DNA from: Branchinecta lynchi | Taxonomy: Eukaryota > Arthropoda > Branchiopoda > Anostraca > Branchinectidae | NCBI GenBank assembly: GCA_023053575.1 | Contig: JAKZAP010000017.1 | Location: 20,946,799-21,010,798 of the forward strand | Reading direction: 5' to 3' | DNA length: 64,000 nt | Shown: piece after piece, positions 22,129 through 33,589 of the stretch | Layout: each line of letters starts with the position of its first letter | How positions within the stretch are numbered: position 1 is the first letter of the stretch | Position numbers and translations under genes: made by a program | The notes under the pieces: generated by a model | Database searches by the model: none | The model's input: only the letters and a program-made list of their open reading frames with translations | What the model was told of the DNA's origin: nothing

Positions 22129-24161
22129 CAGAGGCGTCACTAGCCAAAATGTTTTTTTGGGGGGACGAGGAATTTACCGACTTGCTGGTAATTTTTACCG
22201 ACTTTTGGGAGTTTTGTACGGAGTCGAATATTATTTTATTATACACTAGTAAGTAAAAAGTACTGTACAAGGCATTTCTAAAACTCCTCTTCTTTGTTGG
22301 GCGGTTCAGTGGTCTTCAACATAGTTTAGACATTTATATCAAGTACGTTTCTTCTTTGAATTGTTGCTGCGTAATGTCCCGTTTCGAGGAGACGGACCTC
22401 TGCTTCGTTTAGGGTTTCGCCTGCTAGTAGCTAGACGGTATCGTTTGATAAAATGTCCTTTTCGACCTTCGATGAAGATGCGCACTTTAAGGGAGCTAGA
22501 ACCTCATTTGTAAGCAAAACCCTTGAGGCAAAAATGGTAATGGGCTCATGGGGATCATGAAAATGCATATATTGCTTAAAAGTATTTTTCTTAATTTGCG
22601 GTCATGCTTGTTACTCTAAGGAGTGGTCGGATTTGGAAAGTGGTGATTTATAATCCAATCTTGTCGAATCTCTAATATTCCAGCCAAGTTTCATCGTCCT
22701 AGCACACCTGGAAGTACCTGTACTCGTGATCACCGGAATTCTGGACTCCCCCTTAACCCCCCCCCCCCCCCACAGTCGTCTGACCAATCCGCTCCTGTAA
22801 ATGATTTATCCGGAGCGTCTGTTAGTTATTCCCACAAAGTACCATCCCGATCTCTCCAGTCTAAAATTTCACTCAAATGTGATCACCCGTTCCAAAGTTA
22901 CGCACGACTCAATATTCCGGATTCCCCCTTCCTCTACTCCCCCACGACTATCCGTCGGGTAAATTTGTATTTACAAGTCAGTTTGATAGGGTCCCTGATA
23001 CGCCTCCTAAGTTTCGTCGTGAAAATCCCCAGATCCACCATCACCGAAATTTGGGGAAACACCACTCCCCCCCCCTCCTCCAAAGTGTCCGGATCCAGTC
23101 CAAATGTGTAAACGATTTATCTGGAGCAGATGCTTGTTCTTCCCAGCAAGTTTCACTCCGATCCCTCCATTCTGACCGTTTCTCGGGATTTCCGGTCTCC
23201 CCCCCACCCCCAACTCCTCTAAAGCTGTCGAGTCCAGTACCGACTCCAAATGGAAGATCAGAGATATGTCATTTATTCAGGTATTAACTTTCATTTCAAT
23301 CCGATCACCCGTGCGAAAGTTACATAACACTAAATTTTCAGGATTGCTTCACCCTCCATTTGGTCGAGTCCCTGATACGCCTGCCAAGTTTCATCATCCT
23401 AGCACCCCATGATCTATATCAACCCTTCTAATGTTCAACAACACATTATACCAACCCCTTCGACCTTCGATTGCTCTAGCTCACTCCGAACGAATTTAAG
23501 CAAAGAATGTCTCATCCAGGTGCCATGCTATACTAGTGTGAAGAAAGGGGTAGGGGTTTGACAAAAGCTGGAAAAAGTGTTTCAAGAGATTACGGGTGTC
23601 CCCCTCCAGCCCCCCCCCCACCCAGTTATCGGATCCGATCCGAATTTGACAATGAACATCCAAGACACTTGTTCTTGATACCTGTCAAGTTTAATGCACG
23701 CCTTATTATCCGTTCGAAAGTTATAAATGTTACTAATTTCCGGATTCCCCATCTTGCCACTCCTCCATTGATGGTCGGATCGGGGAAGTGATTATTTCCA
23801 AGTTGATCTGGTTGGGTCCCTGATATGCATGCCAAGTTTTATCGTCCTAGGTCATGTGGAAGTGCCCAAACTAGCAAAATGAGGACAGACCGACAGACAG
23901 ACCGACATTTCCATCGCTATATGGCTCTTGAGTAAGCTCAAGTGCCATAAAACCCGACTATTTTGACGAATAATCGACCAATTTTCAGAAAAACCGACTG
24001 TTTTCATGAAAAAAGTCAACTGTTTGACGAAAAATCGAGGCGCTTCACGAGGACTCGCTTATTTTTTACCGACTGGCCGACAGCATTGGGGGGTATTTTT
24101 TACCGACTGGCCGACAGCATTGGTGGGGGGGCCTCCCCCCCCCCCAGTCATGACGCCCCTG
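22129..24161. mobile_element. TIR element with GACTGG repeats, hosting a TCE1 copy
   Basis: Left end CAGAGGCGTCACTAGCC and right end CAGTCATGACGCCCCTG are imperfect inverted repeats (CAG(A/G)GGCGTCA). GGTTTGT occurs close to the left end (22119-22125) and directly after the right end (24162-24168), suggesting an hAT-type duplication with 3 extra bases on the left. The outer zones share TTTTACCGACT motifs; a 36-bp unit (TTTTTTACCGACTGGCCGAC...) is tandemly doubled at about 24060-24132. The middle is TCE1 copy 2. Confidence 0.55.
22625..23952 (+). mobile_element. TCE1 copy 2
   Basis: Core units with AAGTTTCATCGTCCTAGCAC, CCGTTC(G/A)AAAGTTA and GGTCGGATCGGGGAA; GACAGACC microsatellite at about 23882-23912. 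The 3' end is a hairpin: TATGGC(T)CTTGAG-taag-CTCAAGTGCCATAAAA at about 23920-23952. The 5' terminal motif is missing or diverged, so the left border is approximate. Nested in the element above. Confidence 0.7.
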
Positions 24162-24169
24162 GGTTTGTC

Positions 24170-25031
24170 CACTAGCCATCTTTCAATATCATGAAAATGG
24201 TTGATTTCCGAAATCACCACGACCTTTTTGCACACTCTCACAATGCCCATGTTCAGAATGCCCACGATCAATGTGCTCACGACTCAGAATGATGACGATG
24301 ATGTTGAAATTCTATTTACGCACTTAAGAGAGGAAGATAGCGCAGTACAGACAAATCAAAGACAAAAATACACTGAGATTTCAATAATGTAGTAAATGCA
24401 CAAGCTAAAAAAAATGAATGTTAAAAAAAGAAAAGGGACTAATCGGGTCTAAGAAATATTCTTCCTAGATGGAGTGCGGAGAAATGGCGAAGGGCGAAGG
24501 TCTTGGGCAATTGAAGATAACTTTGCACAAGGGTCAGAGGGCAAAAAAGTTCTACGGGAACTGCTAGAATGGCCACGACTGAAAATGCCCACAAGTGAGA
24601 TTGAAATCAAAATCTTCCAAATTGTCGACGACTCAAACAGCCGACAATTCAGAATGCCCACGGGAGAGACTAAAATCACCATGGTTCGAAACGACGACGG
24701 CTCAAACTATCGACAAGGAGGCAGATCATGATCATGAGTCCCATGAGGAGGCCTTCTTGTGGATTTTGAAGAAAACAAAGGACAGTGTGTTGGGAAAAAT
24801 CCGACCCACCGAAAAATGATGGTGTCTCCCACCTCCTCGGCCCACATGCATCAAAGACTTATGGCGGCTGATGTCAGAAGTGAGCTCAAGCGGACGTTTT
24901 AGCATGTTCAACAGAATGGCAGCTCGAACAAAACGTCATGCCGTCCATGTGAAAATGCAATTGGAGGATGCCATCTATAGGCGACTTCGTGTCGAGACGG
25001 AGAATGATGCCATTTTCACCTTCCAGTTTAA
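24170..25031. other. Non-coding stretch with GAATGCCCAC repeats
   Basis: CAGAATGCCCACGA, GAAAATGCCCACAAG and CAGAATGCCCACGGG recur at about 24255, 24585 and 24650, with GACGACGGCTCAAAC-like sequence between. No domain recognised in any frame. Confidence 0.45.
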
Positions 25032-26037
25032 AGTGCGAACACACGATGAGGATTTCCCGGCCGGATTTCCTGCACTTTCATCATCAAGTTGAAAAAATTT
25101 CGAGCGTGTCCGAATCCAGTCGCAAAGGAAAATTTCGCACAAAATTCTGCAATTAATGTCGCGAAAGTGTCCGAATTAGATAGTTTCATTTCTTCTGTAA
25201 AAAGTGGCGACTTTGCGTTTCAGCAGAAGAGAACAAAAACTTTGAGCAATACGGTAGTTAAAATCGGCCGATGTTCCGCATAATTAGCGGTTGAAAATCG
25301 GCGCGTACTTTCATCGCGACCACCGATGGGGCTTTATAAATCCTTTGGAATGCGATTTTTGATGACTCTGGGGACAGTAAGCACTCTGCTGTTGGGAATT
25401 AGGTCAAACTTGAGGAGTTTCAGTTCAAATTCTTTCAGACAAGAGTGAACACAGCATTGTTTTTACATTAAGGCTTTCTGGGATTGTGAGAAAAGGTAGT
25501 ACCATTCTAATTTATACTTCTGATCTATTTTTGCATTATATTTTTTTTTCGTTTGAAAAGGAATAATTTAAGTACATTTTCCCGTCATCCCACAGTGAAA
25601 AAAGTACCGTATTATTTTTATTGATATTAATTCAAATGAATTTAATCTGTTTTTGTTTAACTTCAAACAACCATCTGCAACTATTTGTTTTAGTGTTTTC
25701 AGGCCATTTTGCCCTAGAAAACTCCTACTATTCATTTTACATATCGTCACTTCAGCACGTCTTCCGCTTCTTCCTGAAAATTCCGCATAAAATGCTGCAT
25801 CGTCGCAGCATTTCTCGTGAAATTTTTCGCGGTATTAATTGCACGTAAAATTTCACGAAAATTCTAGTTCGAAACCAAAACGTTACAAAAATTGCAGAGT
25901 TAATGTAGCATTTTCTGTTCAAAAGTTGAATTCGGACACGCTCGAAGAACTTTTCTATATGGAAGTGATGATGGTGCCGCAAATCCGGGCAGGAATTCTA
26001 GTCCGGGAGCTCCCGATCCTGATCGTGTGTTCGCACT
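25032..26037. mobile_element. TIR element, about 1 kb
   Basis: Perfect 16-bp inverted ends AGTGCGAACACACGAT / ATCGTGTGTTCGCACT, with similarity continuing about 110 bp inward (GTGTCCGAATCC / GAATTCGGACAC). TTAA lies directly left of the element and one base right of it, compatible with a TTAA-type target but not clean. No transposase found. Confidence 0.65.
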
Positions 26038-26177
26038 ATTAACAGGGCTCGAGGAGCGATGTTGAACGGAACATCCACAGCTGGAATGTGAGGTCACTTG
26101 TCTAGCTTTTCACGTACAAATGGTATTAAGCCAGATGGCATGGACGACAAAATCCCTATGACGAAGTTGGGATATAA

Positions 26178-26588
26178 GGCGTATTCTCGCCGTTCCCCGA
26201 GGACTCCACTTGAGGAACCCCGCGTTTTTGTTTGTCCCGGGGACTCACTCCCCGTATTCTCGCGAGACCCCATGGACGGGGAATGCTTCGAGTATCATCA
26301 CCATCATCAAAAAGGACTCCCTTTCAGTTCGGAGGGGAATCAACTTTTCCTGGTGTTAGTGCAATGTAGTATAAGATAAAAACAATTAGAACTTCAAAAT
26401 AAAAAATAAAATGGATCCAGACTAATTTCGTCAACTGCATCTCTTTTTTTCGAACAAAATCCTTTTTGGATGGATTCCCCTCGGTTCTTTGTTATTTCCG
26501 TACGCGGAGTCCGCGTGGAGTGACTCCCTCTATTCTTGCCGTCCCCTTTGATTTCCGAGGAGTCCTCGGGGAACGGCGAGAAGACGCC
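26178..26588. mobile_element. MITE-C, 30-bp TIRs
   Basis: 411 bp. Left end GGCGTATTCTCGCCGTTCCC and the inverted right end GGCGTCTTCTCGCCGTTCCC match at 29 of 30 overall (through CGAGGACTCC). TATA-like sequence adjoins both ends, hinting at a TA duplication. A half copy in reverse is at 51880-52057 and another remnant at about 55720-55810. Confidence 0.75.
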
Positions 26589-26812
26589 TGTAGATTCAAC
26601 GGGGCCATCCACACGAAAACCTACCCCTTTGTGTTTTCGTGAAGATTGCCTCATTCATTGACATTTTCGTGGGCATATTTCATCGAGCACAAAAACATTC
26701 TCGCGGATACGTCCCACTTTAATGTCTTTGAAGCATGCTATGATAGAGTTCATAGCAGGAAAATCAATTTATTACAGGTTTGTTTCCTTCCCCGAAGTTG
26801 AACCAGAGGATT

Positions 26813-26877
26813 GACAGCCTGACGAGGACCCTTGCCAAGAAGAGCCGAAATATCGCTGATGAAGAATCGTAGCTGAC
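26813..26877 (+). ncRNA. Hammerhead-like motif, copy H1
   Basis: CTGACGA (26819-26825) is followed by a stem II (GG-a-CCCTT ... AAGAG-CC) and GAA (26847-26849). Stem I can pair GACAGC with GCTGAC (26813-26818 and 26872-26877), four consecutive pairs plus one. The triplet before the cleavage position would be GTA. Stem III is weak, only two pairs by eye, so activity is uncertain. Confidence 0.45.
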
Positions 26878-27157
26878 GTAGCCGTTGTAAACATTGTTTG
26901 AATAAATTGTTTGAAAGACTTTCGTGGTGCTACTTATAACTACATATTTTGTTATACATGTACTTGATCCGGCTTTGTTTATCAGGAGATTTTTTTCGCT
27001 ATAGTTTTGGAGAGTGAATCCCTCGGTGAATCCGCTTTCACAGTGACGCGTCGTTGCGTATACGTTTATCTTCCACTGCGTACAGGTTGCGCGGCATATC
27101 TTTCACATCTGCGCGAGAAGTTTCCTGTTTCCTTCCCCGAAGTTGAACCAGAGGATT

Positions 27158-27222
27158 GATAGCCTGACGAGGACCCTTGCCAAGAAGGGCCAAAATATCG
27201 CTGATGAAGAATCGTAGCTGGT
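27158..27222 (+). ncRNA. Hammerhead-like motif, copy H2 (core mutated)
   Basis: Same layout as H1 with CTGACGA at 27164-27170 and a complete stem II (GG-a-CCCTT / AAGGG-CC). The conserved GAA is changed to AAA at 27192-27194, which should abolish self-cleavage. Confidence 0.4.
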
Positions 27223-27253
27223 GTATCCGTCGTAAACATTGTTTGAATAAATA

Positions 27254-28199
27254 CTGTTTCAAGAATAATCGAAGACATTGCAAGTGATATTGTCATTCAG
27301 GTTGCTAATGAAGCTAACTAAAATGTTTGCGACGCAACCTTTTCGAACCATGATTAGTGGTAGGCTACGCGGTACAGAAAAGGTTTGGAACCACTGCTTT
27401 AGGCATGAGGTTGCGGAGCAGACGCAACTCTACGGAGACGTATAGGGACCGTAGTCTTTCGTTTGGATAGTTAGTAGCCTTTACACTTTCGTGTCTACTC
27501 TTTCATTATAATCTATCATATACACAACAGCTAGGATACTTATAGGATCCTGTAAACCGAATTAAAGATAAGATTGTGTTTTTAGAGACAAGATTAATCC
27601 CCGAAGCAAATGCTGCAAGATTTTTGTGTACAGTGTGCATTCGGAAAACCGGAAAACTGTGGTAACTTTCTACTTTTGGTTGAGATGCTGTTAGACGATT
27701 GTAGAGACACAACAGCTAAGTTCCAATTATCGATTGTCCCTTCTATCGAGTAGCTCAATCGTTTGCCCTATTCTAGCTTCAAATCAACTGACCTTTCCCG
27801 ATCCCTTGCGTCATAATTCAACCTCCAAAAGGTCACCCGTATCCCATTCTTAAAAGTGCATACAAAGGTCTAACTGCGCAAGTACTCAAACGAGGGGTAT
27901 TAAAGTAAGGGCAAGCCAATGAAGGGTGGGGGAGGTGAAAATCAAAAAAGTATTTCTATACCCCAGGATCTGTAGTCAATCTGTAAGTACACACAGGAAA
28001 TGGTAAAGCGTGGACATACCGGCCTTCGTATGCTAAAATTACTTGCTAAAAAATCGGTTCCCTGAACAAGATCTGCTCTGTTTTTATGCTTCTTTTATAA
28101 ATTCGAGCCTAGAATACCTGGTAGAAGTTTGGCACTTTGGCCTTAATGAGGATCAGGTTTGTCAGATCGAAAAAATATAGGATTATCAGATCGAAAAAA
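27254..28199. other. Non-coding stretch
   Basis: No domain-bearing frame seen and no clear repeat boundary found. Confidence 0.45.
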
Positions 28200-28490
28200 T
28201 ACAGAAGTGTGTCCTACTGATTATGTCAAGATCCCCCAAAATCCTTACAATGAGCTACTACAGAAATTTAAACTCGAGTCATGGTAGAACATGCTTGAGC
28301 ACCCGATCCATAAGTATGTGCTTCCGCCACCATTTGAGACTGCTCGCGAACGACCTGGAAGAGCGGCCTCAGTGGCGATCACTAAATTCCTACACGTAAA
28401 ATGTGACCATGTACGGTTTCAAAAGACGTTTGAACCGTCTTTCGTGAAATTTTTTTTAATTTTTATTCGTGTTCACATTTGTATCTGATA
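28200..28490 (+). pseudogene. LINE-H: C-terminal tail of a LINE ORF
   Basis: The frame 28291-28488 reads HPIHKYVLPPPFETARERPG...FEPSFVKFF. This has the same order as the C-terminus of LINE-D (HPIYKNFLPPPF...SFVPSFVRIFNN), so it is a 5'-truncated LINE of the same broad group. RT is absent. It abuts LINE-E tail to tail. Confidence 0.65.
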
Positions 28491-29035
28491 TGATATTTAT
28501 TTGCCTTGAAAGCCCAAGGGCCATAACAAACAAACATAGATAAGTACATGTAAATACAAAAACAAACGGTCACACTACTATTTCACACTAAACCCCACTG
28601 AAACACTGTTCCCTGTAAAGACTGGCCATTTTGAAGAACCTCGCCAGGTTTCTTATACTAAGAAAATCCCTACTCGCACAATATTTAACAACCACTTCCT
28701 CCCATGAATCACTCCCTTACAAATTTCCTCAGATCCTGAATTTCATCACATCCACACATAAAATGAATTAAATCCTCATCTCCCTCACCGCACATTGGAC
28801 AAAAGTAAGGACCAAGTTTCTCCCTAACACTTCCCAAATACTTTCGTCTTTCACCTAGTGGCAAGCTATCTGCCCTCATATTTAAAATTAGTTTAATTTC
28901 CTCTTTGTTTAGACCCGCTTTAAGATAAATTTCTTCACCCCAAATCTCTTTAGCCTCTGCATACAAACTCAAGGATCCACTATCTCTCATCCTAGCTACC
29001 AAACTGGATTTCTTGGTCAATTAACCTTACTACTA
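28491..29035 (-). pseudogene. LINE-E: C-terminal zinc-knuckle region
   Basis: The minus frame 29020-28709 (103 aa) contains LYLKAGLNKEEIKLILNMR-type helices and CPMCGEGDEDLIHFMCGC, a CCHC-like cluster typical of the post-RT region of many LINE proteins. After the stop near 28709, another frame continues (DSWEEVVVKYCASRDFLSIRNLARFFKMASLYRE), indicating a one-base frameshift. The 3' UTR ends TTATGGCCCTTGGGCTTTCAAGGCAAATAAATA. RT and endonuclease are missing. Confidence 0.7.
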
Positions 29036-29097
29036 ACTTCTTTTGATCCTAACTCTCTCCCCGGACCCTCCCCTCTATTCCACATATATAACCAAGC

Positions 29098-30501
29098 CAG
29101 CAACTATCCCGGTTTTGCTAGTTGGGGCACTTCCACATATGCTAGGACGATGAAACTTGGCAGGCATATAAGAGACCCAACCACATTAACTTGGAATCAC
29201 TCACTTCTCCGATCCGGCCATCGTGGGGAGGGGGGGTGGTGGAGGAATGGGAAATCCGGAAACTAGTAACATGCATAACTTTGGAACGGATAATCGGGCA
29301 TGCAGTTATTGGACAGCCAGATCAGATAACTGGGGGGGGGGGGGAGCTGGAGCGGCGCACCGGAAATCTCGTGAAACGCTTCCACATAAGCTAGCACAAT
29401 ACAACTTGGCAGGCATATGAGAGAACCAATCAGATTAACTTGGAAATAATCGCTTCTGCGATTCAGCCATCGCGGGGGGAGTGGAGGGATGGGGAATCGG
29501 GAAACTAGAAACATGCATAACTCTGGAACGGATAATTGGACATGCATGAAACTTGACAATTGTGAAGAACAAGTGTCTCAGATTTTCAATTCCAAATCTG
29601 GACCGAATCCGAAAACTGGGGGAGGGGTATGAGGGGGGAACCGGAAATCTTGTGAAATGCTTAGGGTAGAGGGATCGGGATGGAAATTGAAGGGAAGAAC
29701 AAGGATTAACCCTAGATACTTTGTTAACAAAACAAGACCGGATCGTGTCACAGTAGAGGGGGTTGGAGGGCGTTTTACCGAATTTTCGGTGATCACGAGT
29801 TAGGGTACTTCCACATGTACTAGGACCATGACACTTGGCAGACATTAGGTAGGCTACTCTCCCAGGTCGACTTGAAAATAGTTCCTTTCCCGATCCGATG
29901 ATCATGGGGGTAATTGAAGGATGAGGAATCCGGAATCTAGTGACATGCATAACTCTGGAACGGGTGATGAGACGTGCATGAAACTTGTCAAGTGTCAAGA
30001 ACAAGTGTCTCAGCTGATCAATTTAAATTCTGGAACGGGTCCGATAACTTCAGGGGGGGGGGAGCTGGAGGGGGGGGAGCTGGAGGGGGGGGGGGGGGGT
30101 AAGGGCTTCTGCGACTTAGAGGGAAGAACAAGCATAAGCAGTAGATACACTATTGACAAAACAGGACCTGATCGTGTCACAGTGGGGGGAGTTGGAGGGG
30201 GTTTTCTACAGTTCCGATGGTCACGAGTTAGGGTTCTTCCAGATGTGCTATGACCGTGAAACTTTGCAGGCATGTTAGGGACTATCAGATTGGTTTTAAA
30301 ATAGTCCCTCTCCCGATCCGACCATCGTTGGAGGAAGAAACAGTTGTCAATGAGTGGTAAAACCATTTCAGGTTTACTAGATCAAGCCCATTTTCTGATG
30401 AAATGAATATCGGGAGAGAGATCCAGCCTTGAAAACTGTAAACTGTATCTGAAAAACATACTAACTGTTCTTACAAGTGCCATATGAGTTTTCAGTTCTT
30501 G
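29098..30501 (-). mobile_element. TCE1 copy 3
   Basis: Reverse orientation: the right end is ACAAGTGCCATATGAGTTTTCAGTTCTTGTTT (inverse of the 5' terminus). The left part starts at CCCGGTTTTGCTAGTTGGGGC; the GACN microsatellite and 3' hairpin are missing. Core units repeat GAAACTTG(G/A)CA(G/A), GGAAATCTTGTGAAA and C/G-runs. The long frame 30004-29435 (-) is a repeat artefact. Confidence 0.7.
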
Positions 30502-31966
30502 TTTCTGTTTGTTTGACAATAATCGCAAATTTGGTTTATAACCACGATAGTCGATTTTTACAATAACCTTTCTATCTATCTATCTAGAAGAAAGTGTACT
30601 TACAGGTGGTCGGCATCTCCTATAGAATGATCGGAGTTTGTTTGGTCCTTCAGTTTGGAATTGAGATGTTCGTGGGATTTTGAGGTTAAACTAAAAAAAA
30701 GAAGAATAAAACTATTAAATTAGCTCGGATCAGAGACGATCACATAGGCTATATACTGATCACAAGCCATTTCGGTCATGGAGATAGTAAAATCAATATC
30801 GACTTCTCAAGATCAAGTCCCTAATACCACCCAGCAATATCATTCGACTAGTGTCCTCTTGCGGAGCTTGTTTCGCTAGGCGCAGAATCAATTTCGCCCG
30901 CGCGAATTTGAATTCCCGCCGCGTGGGCACAAGAATTCCAACGTACCCCTTTCTTCTAACAGTGTTAAACATTATCAAAAAGGTTACAGCCGGATTGCGC
31001 ACTACCCAACGAAAATAACTATTTCTCTACCATCGTAGAAAAATAGCAAAAACAAGTAATTGTGGAGTGTAGAATTTTCGACCATGTTGAACCTGCAAGT
31101 TATTGGAAGTATTTTTAACTTTTTCTTGATTCTTCAATGACGGTGCTGGAGAGTAAATATGAAATAATGAAAGTTTCAAAACAAGTCTCGCATTGTTTGT
31201 TCATGCACCTTCTAGTCAAAGCCTGGCTTTCTAATTGGTCAGTACTTCCGTTTTCGTTTGGTAGGCTGCTAATCATTTTCATTTTTTCCACGTCAGCTGG
31301 CAAATAAATATGAGTATTCTGTAGCGACTAAAAGTGCTTTGCCTTCTCACGATTTTCCTCCATAGCGAACTAGTAAACTTGCAGCAGATTTTTAGAAAGC
31401 TTGAGAAAGCTCCAAGCAACAACGCTTGTGGGTGTCGACTACATCTCACCCTAATACGCGTAGCCTGTAACGTCACACGATAGGTCTGTATTTTCCATTT
31501 ACTAACGGAACTGATTGTCCCCAGACGGTTTATAAATGTCAACGCCAGCGGTCAGCGAGTTATTCTCCAGTATCAATTTAATCGAATTTCCCTATTTCTT
31601 TCATGACGTCACAAAAACCTCACCGGTCGCGTATAATAGGTTGTAGTAAATTCTACAGCCATTAGTGGAACTTTGTGCAGACGTATAGAGCTCCCTGTCA
31701 TTCATGGCCGGAATACTTGGCCTGGTTTCTAAACTTTCATTATTTCCGGATAGGAAGGTGTTTAAATCGAGTAGGCCTAGTGAATCACCAATGGGTGGTA
31801 CATACTGGGTCATGACATACAGGATTTAACAGCATTTTCTCAAAATTTCTTTGTGTAGTGGGGTAATTATCTCTCATCCGTATCTTCAAAGCTGCTATAG
31901 CATACTAAGGTCCGCTGGTTATGACAAACTGCGCAGAAAAACACAAAATCTGGAATATCTTGCAAC
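30502..31966. other. Non-coding stretch
   Basis: No gene recognised. Contains a short (TCTA)n run at about 30573-30587. Confidence 0.45.
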
Positions 31967-31974
31967 ATCTCAAC

Positions 31975-32345
31975 CAGGGGTGGATCCAGAGGGGGGCGAG
32001 GGGGGCGATTGTCCCCCCTAGACTGGCTGTAATTTTTTGTTTTGTTTTACTGCACATACGGAAGTCTGCATTAACGCATGTTCTAACTACTGTAACTAGA
32101 CTCTAAAATCTTTTTACAAGTGGAGCAGGAGCTTGAATTTTTCTTGTAAACAGTTGTCAGTTAATCAAGTACAGTTTTTACCATTATTGTAATATATGAA
32201 AACCACATTTTCATTAAATAAGAGACCGACAGGGACACTTAAAACGCGAAAAAAATCAGCCTTGTGGCCGACAAAAAGGTCACTACCCCCACTCTTTTCG
32301 GTAAGAATCGTCACCCCCTAGAACGGAAGGCTGGATCCGCCCCTG
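31975..32345. mobile_element. hAT-like MITE with perfect 8-bp target duplication
   Basis: 371 bp. Ends CAGGGGTGGATCCAG and, inverted, CAGGGGCGGATCCAG (14 of 15). Flanked by ATCTCAAC on both sides (31967-31974 and 32346-32353). G- and C-runs lie just inside. An 8-bp duplication with CAGGGG ends is diagnostic of hAT-type transposition; no transposase is encoded. Confidence 0.9.
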
Positions 32346-32503
32346 ATCTCAACCAGCCTCTACCATCACTATGGTAACACCTTGGTCTACTGAGGTATAC
32401 GTTGCCCTATTTAGTATTCCTGGTTGTCTGGCTCTGCGCCACAAAGCTATAGGTTTAGCTTCTTCAAAGATCTTTACCCTAATACTATTAGTTATCTGTA
32501 ATT

Positions 32504-32865
32504 AGCCGTTTTTGCACTAATCGTGGCATCTGATATACGGTGGTATCTGATAAACGACAATTGCCGAAATTGCGCTTTTCGAAGTCATCCCAAAAGCTAA
32601 ACTGATATTCAGTCACATCACTAAGTGCCAAAATTCTTTCCCACCAAATTGACAAAAATTGATGAAAGTGAGATGGCTTTTCAGATACCACGATCAGTTA
32701 CTACGGTTGGACCGTGGTATCTGAATATCAGATACCACGATAACTGGCCAGATACCACGCTAACTGCAAAAACGCCTTTTGACCGTGGTATCAGATATCA
32801 CAATTACTGCAAAAAACACTTTAGACCGTGGTATCAGATACCCTGGTATCTGCAAAGAACGCAAC
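32504..32865. mobile_element. MITE-F copy 1 (GATACCACGGTATC family)
   Basis: Left end near GCCGTTTTTGCAC, right end CAAAGAACGCAAC. The interior repeats CAGATACCACG and ACCGTGGTATCAGATA, so the sequence is full of short palindromes. Relatives at 38819-38880 and 40707-41750. Confidence 0.6.
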
Positions 32866-33067
32866 TATTTTCTTTCCGTTTTCGTGACTGGCAGAGTGAC
32901 TAGAATGGGCTGGTTTGATAAAGTGAATCCGAGTTTAGTTCAACTTATATTTGAAAGTTTTAATCGACGTAACTATCTGAAGTTAAATAAAAATCCAGTG
33001 AGAGTAGGCTAAGCATAAGAACAAAAGTGAGAAAAGCTGCAAGGATTCCGGGACAACATCAAGGTAC

Positions 33068-33322
33068 GGCGTTTTTCCGCGACAATCTTGGATTGTAATT
33101 CTAGATAACTTTAAACATCAGAGGAACAGCAAATCGAGTATCTCAGATTACAAAACTGCAATCCGACAATCTCACTCTGTTCCTTTGCAAGATTACCGAA
33201 TTGACGATTCAAGAACGAATTCCAAGAGAAAACAATTTTTTCACAATCTGGATTATCGAAGAAAACGCATTTCGGAGAGTCGGATTGTGAATCGTCAATC
33301 CAGACTGTCACGGAAAAATGCC
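33068..33322. mobile_element. MITE-G, about 255 bp
   Basis: Inverted ends GGCGTTTTTCCGCGACAATC and GGCATTTTTCCGTGACAGTC, extended by TGGATTG. Interior has CAATCCGACAATC-type repeats. Non-coding. Confidence 0.65.
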
Positions 33323-33589
33323 TTAAATCACAGAGATCCTAGTCGCTCCTGAGCTCGAGTACTCGGCTTTTGGAAATCATACCCTTTAAAGCTTAGCCTC
33401 TTTGCCAGATCAGACCACCGCCGACTCCTCGGCGGCTCTAAATCCGTCATAACAAAACCACCTTGTCCAAACACGAATTCGGAGCAACTGCCAAGTTTCT
33501 TTCCAACTGAAAGCTCTGCACCTTTCTGCCGGAACTGGCGGCTGCGCGGGAGATTCGAAATCGGAAGGGAAAGTCAGCGTTAAAAGCGT

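Larger units (their letters stand above)
26781..27253 (+). repeat. Direct repeat pair with hammerhead-like cores
   Basis: Two 128-bp repeats (26781-26908 and 27126-27253) are offset by exactly 345 bp with few differences. Each carries a hammerhead-type core described below. Each repeat ends in AACATTGTTTGAATAAAT. The spacing and dimer layout resemble a retrozyme dimer or the repeats of a Penelope-like element. Confidence 0.7.

Noticed and set aside
26856..26870. CTGATGA as a canonical hammerhead box
   Set aside because: It lies after the GAAA box, in the wrong order for the core; the box that fits is CTGACGA at 26819.
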